Of a DNA stretch of 38,353 bases, positions 37,801-38,353 are shown piece after piece; position 1 is the first letter of the stretch; the number at the start of each line of letters is the position of its first letter. A model generated the notes under the pieces. The model did not search any database, was not told the origin of the DNA, and saw only the letters and a program-made list of their open reading frames with translations. This DNA comes from Pinguiococcus pyrenoidosus. Its lineage: Eukaryota; Sar; Pinguiophyceae; Pinguiochrysidales; Pinguiochrysidaceae. Made by a program: the position numbers and the translations under genes. The DNA lies in NCBI GenBank assembly GCA_019677205.1, contig JAAMXY010001098.1, positions 1-38,353 of the forward strand. Reading direction: 5' to 3'.

Positions 37801-37890
37801 GGCGTCCGTCAGGTCGTCCAGGAAGTCGCTGCTGCTCGCGCTCGGCTCTGGCGGACGCGACCTCCGGGGCGAGAGGATCTCTTGGGCCAT
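34816..37890 (-). CDS. myotubularin-type phosphatase with WW and EF-hand modules
   Basis: Single exon, 1,024 aa. Domain order: a WW domain at about 38-68 (LPKEWTEF, YYYNEATAEVSWHHP); a PH-like region at about 195-285; one EF-hand loop at about 294-306 (DVDQNGRISHSD, with canonical positions 1, 3, 5, 6, 8 and 12); a GRAM/PH region at about 430-560 (VEVGSLFLTNYRLIFW); then the myotubularin phosphatase. The active site CSDGWDRT is at about residue 814, so it should be active on PI3P or PI(3,5)P2. The text EFQERYLIFLADHLYSCIFG and YFANEDYKPFNG continue the family. Calcium and Pro-rich ligand sensing are inferred from the extra modules. A NPDDIP/NPNPNP repeat lies in the linker (about residues 168-178). 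No start ambiguity: ATG 37890 has the WW domain right after it. Confidence 0.92.
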   Translation of the reverse strand: MAQEILSPRRSRPPEPSASSSDFLDDLTDARELEPQPLPKEWTEFRSDQGKPYYYNEATAEVSWHHPALSPSAQPSISPRTAAIGLITERDEDRFAAIAHESSDEDRLSADQPPAYSRFSVAVESIPPELLKRKKLPSSRRKDKPPSDEAQTPRSSDCIEDDIPNPDDIPNPNPNPSLSAFLAEDDSGVLRFPVKARHMLRSDGRQLFIDLREQRVVVHINKSNTEKVFQARDVVHISRNTGSPAIVLTLRGSGGRLKEKNLLFETAADAAKFQKALNALNDLGTTIVNIFNDIDVDQNGRISHSDLETILVREGLSSEAADIRSLVYALQSGTVCTLSSEDEWRGLSATGMRDSFQEDGSRSTSQGISLRVFFENFMDASATTTAGLLAEWRNKVREIASLENAGNRASIRYAISPSGTAGTGNMPTLIPGEQLQNVVERVRFCMAMGGAAYSPTTHVEVGSLFLTNYRLIFWPYIKQTVIARRETRAEGADLNRQIRHERPVAMRSIVVPHGCISKVEPCPIDNRAVVVVCKDVRVITLGFQANPTFVSSFLAVMRTAAFPEHQRPFAFRYHLGLPEARSGWELFDAAREFARQGLLSSGETMNSKWRLYSDNYALSPTYPSSFVLPRLLSESEIMSAAKYRSKHRLPAVTFRHAQSGAILARSSQPLAGLPGHTNEADKKLLELLRVRGDHTDLFEGKTPRKFWIVDARKPLATMGNRIQGKGVESASNYKHTEVKFCNIENIHHMRASINAMRDLLQPSDAAESIEQDRFLGRLEATLWPRHCRMLLDGASFIADQMDTFGSSVLVHCSDGWDRTTQLCAVAQILLDPYFRTIEGFGVLVEKDWCAFGHKFQARCGHGVDDHPSEERSPIFFQWLDVVNQIRCQYPKAFEFQERYLIFLADHLYSCIFGSFLGNSEKERRVDLELQKHTESIWTYVLANPSYFANEDYKPFNGVLWPRTSVRDMYLWQRYFCRWDPSMHPRLPCEDLWEEDYGGRIFYFVSARSGSTNNRNENGKAEGVR
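37362..37415. repeat. GGGGTTGGG repeat in the phosphatase linker
   Basis: Repeated gttggg and gatgtcgtc units coding Asn-Pro and Pro-Asp-Asp-Ile repeats. Confidence 0.85.
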
Positions 37891-38353
37891 CTCGGACGTC
37901 GCGCGCTCTCCGCACAGCCACAGCGGACTTTAGAAGACGCCGTTGCAGCCCGACCTGCGCGCTGCCATGCACATCCTCGGCGCACTTGGTCCTGCGCAAG
38001 AGGTATGGGGACACCTGGTCATGGGGAGGCCTGGAGATCCGCCGGCGCGCCCCGTCGCGACTTCTGTGGCGCAAAGTCGTTGCGTTGCCGGGCTGGAAAC
38101 GCCGGTCTTGGGGACTCGGTTCATTCCTGGTCATCTGTTTTTGCTCCGACGGCTCTTATCGGTCGCCTTCGATAGCCAAATACTGGAAAATGATTGAACT
38201 GATCGTTCTGCTTCTCGTTCCCAGACGGCCTGCGAATTCGCTTACGCATGGGAATCTTTGACTTTTTGCTTTCCCCCGACGACTCGCCCAGCGCACGGTA
38301 GATCAAGCAGGACACTGAGTGTCTGATTGGCTTGCCTCATAAATATTATTTTT
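37891..38353. other. 5' flank of the phosphatase gene
   Basis: 463 bases to the window edge. Plus-strand frames here continue antisense to the phosphatase and look spurious. The last few bases (ataaatattattttt) are A/T-rich. No gene is called. Confidence 0.5.

Noticed and set aside
36169-38175. 668-codon plus-strand open frame
   Set aside because: It is antisense to the myotubularin gene, rich in His/Arg/Asp as expected from GC-rich antisense, with no domain.
1-38353. tRNA, rRNA, CRISPR array or intact transposon
   Set aside because: No T-loop consensus, rRNA core, spaced repeats or terminal repeats with transposase were seen on either strand.

Overview
This window comes from the nuclear genome of a eukaryotic microalga. 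It has GC-rich codons, spliceosomal introns of roughly 50-110 nt that are all GT-AG where I could place them, tight gene packing, and eukaryotic housekeeping genes (RPB11, TRM6, TAN1, a myotubularin, a mitochondrial-type carrier). Several proteins start with an ER signal peptide followed at once by a Phe-led, basic, Ser/Arg-rich stretch (positions 6493, 8611, 32169). A thylakoid-lumen cyclophilin at 4059 has a signal plus transit plus lumenal leader. This bipartite pattern is the targeting logic of a red-derived complex plastid (stramenopile, haptophyte, cryptophyte, chromerid or dinoflagellate types). Canonical splice donors and alternating gene orientation argue against a core dinoflagellate. 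A chromerid-like or stramenopile alga is my guess, not a proof.

Layout, left to right: a partial alpha/beta hydrolase (-) with an uncertain upstream coding-like segment; a small tail-anchored protein (+); a CYP38/TLP40-like lumenal cyclophilin (-); TAN1/THUMPD1 (+); an unknown plastid membrane protein (-); RPB11 (+); a plastid-targeted hemerythrin-like protein (-); a 1,273-aa low-complexity protein with cupredoxin-like folds (+); a seven-exon mitochondrial-carrier-family protein with an N-terminal signal peptide (-); a twelve-exon IMP dehydrogenase homologue whose catalytic Cys is Ser and whose flap is missing (-); a histone-fold protein (+); an MFS transporter (-); TRM6 (+); a coiled-coil protein of an unknown conserved family (-); a signal-peptide protein resembling the restriction-like endonuclease of R2-type retrotransposons (+); a seven-exon Golgi-type glycosyltransferase-like protein (+); an ARM-patatin phospholipase with plastid-type leader (-); a membrane-anchored JmjC/cupin oxygenase (+); and a WW/PH/EF-hand/myotubularin phosphatase (-).

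There is no operon or obvious single pathway. Strands alternate almost perfectly, giving divergent promoter gaps of about 350-640 bp and convergent tails as close as 15 bp. Themes are plastid function (cyclophilin, patatin, hemerythrin-like, unknown membrane protein), tRNA modification (TAN1, TRM6), transcription and chromatin (RPB11, histone fold), and endomembrane proteins. The most unusual items are the active-site-degenerate IMPDH, the free-standing R2-type endonuclease domain with a signal peptide, the cupredoxin-like low-complexity protein and the WW-EF-hand myotubularin. I found no tRNA, rRNA, CRISPR array or intact transposon. Exon coordinates were inferred by reading frame, splice consensus and family alignment from memory; none was checked against transcripts.
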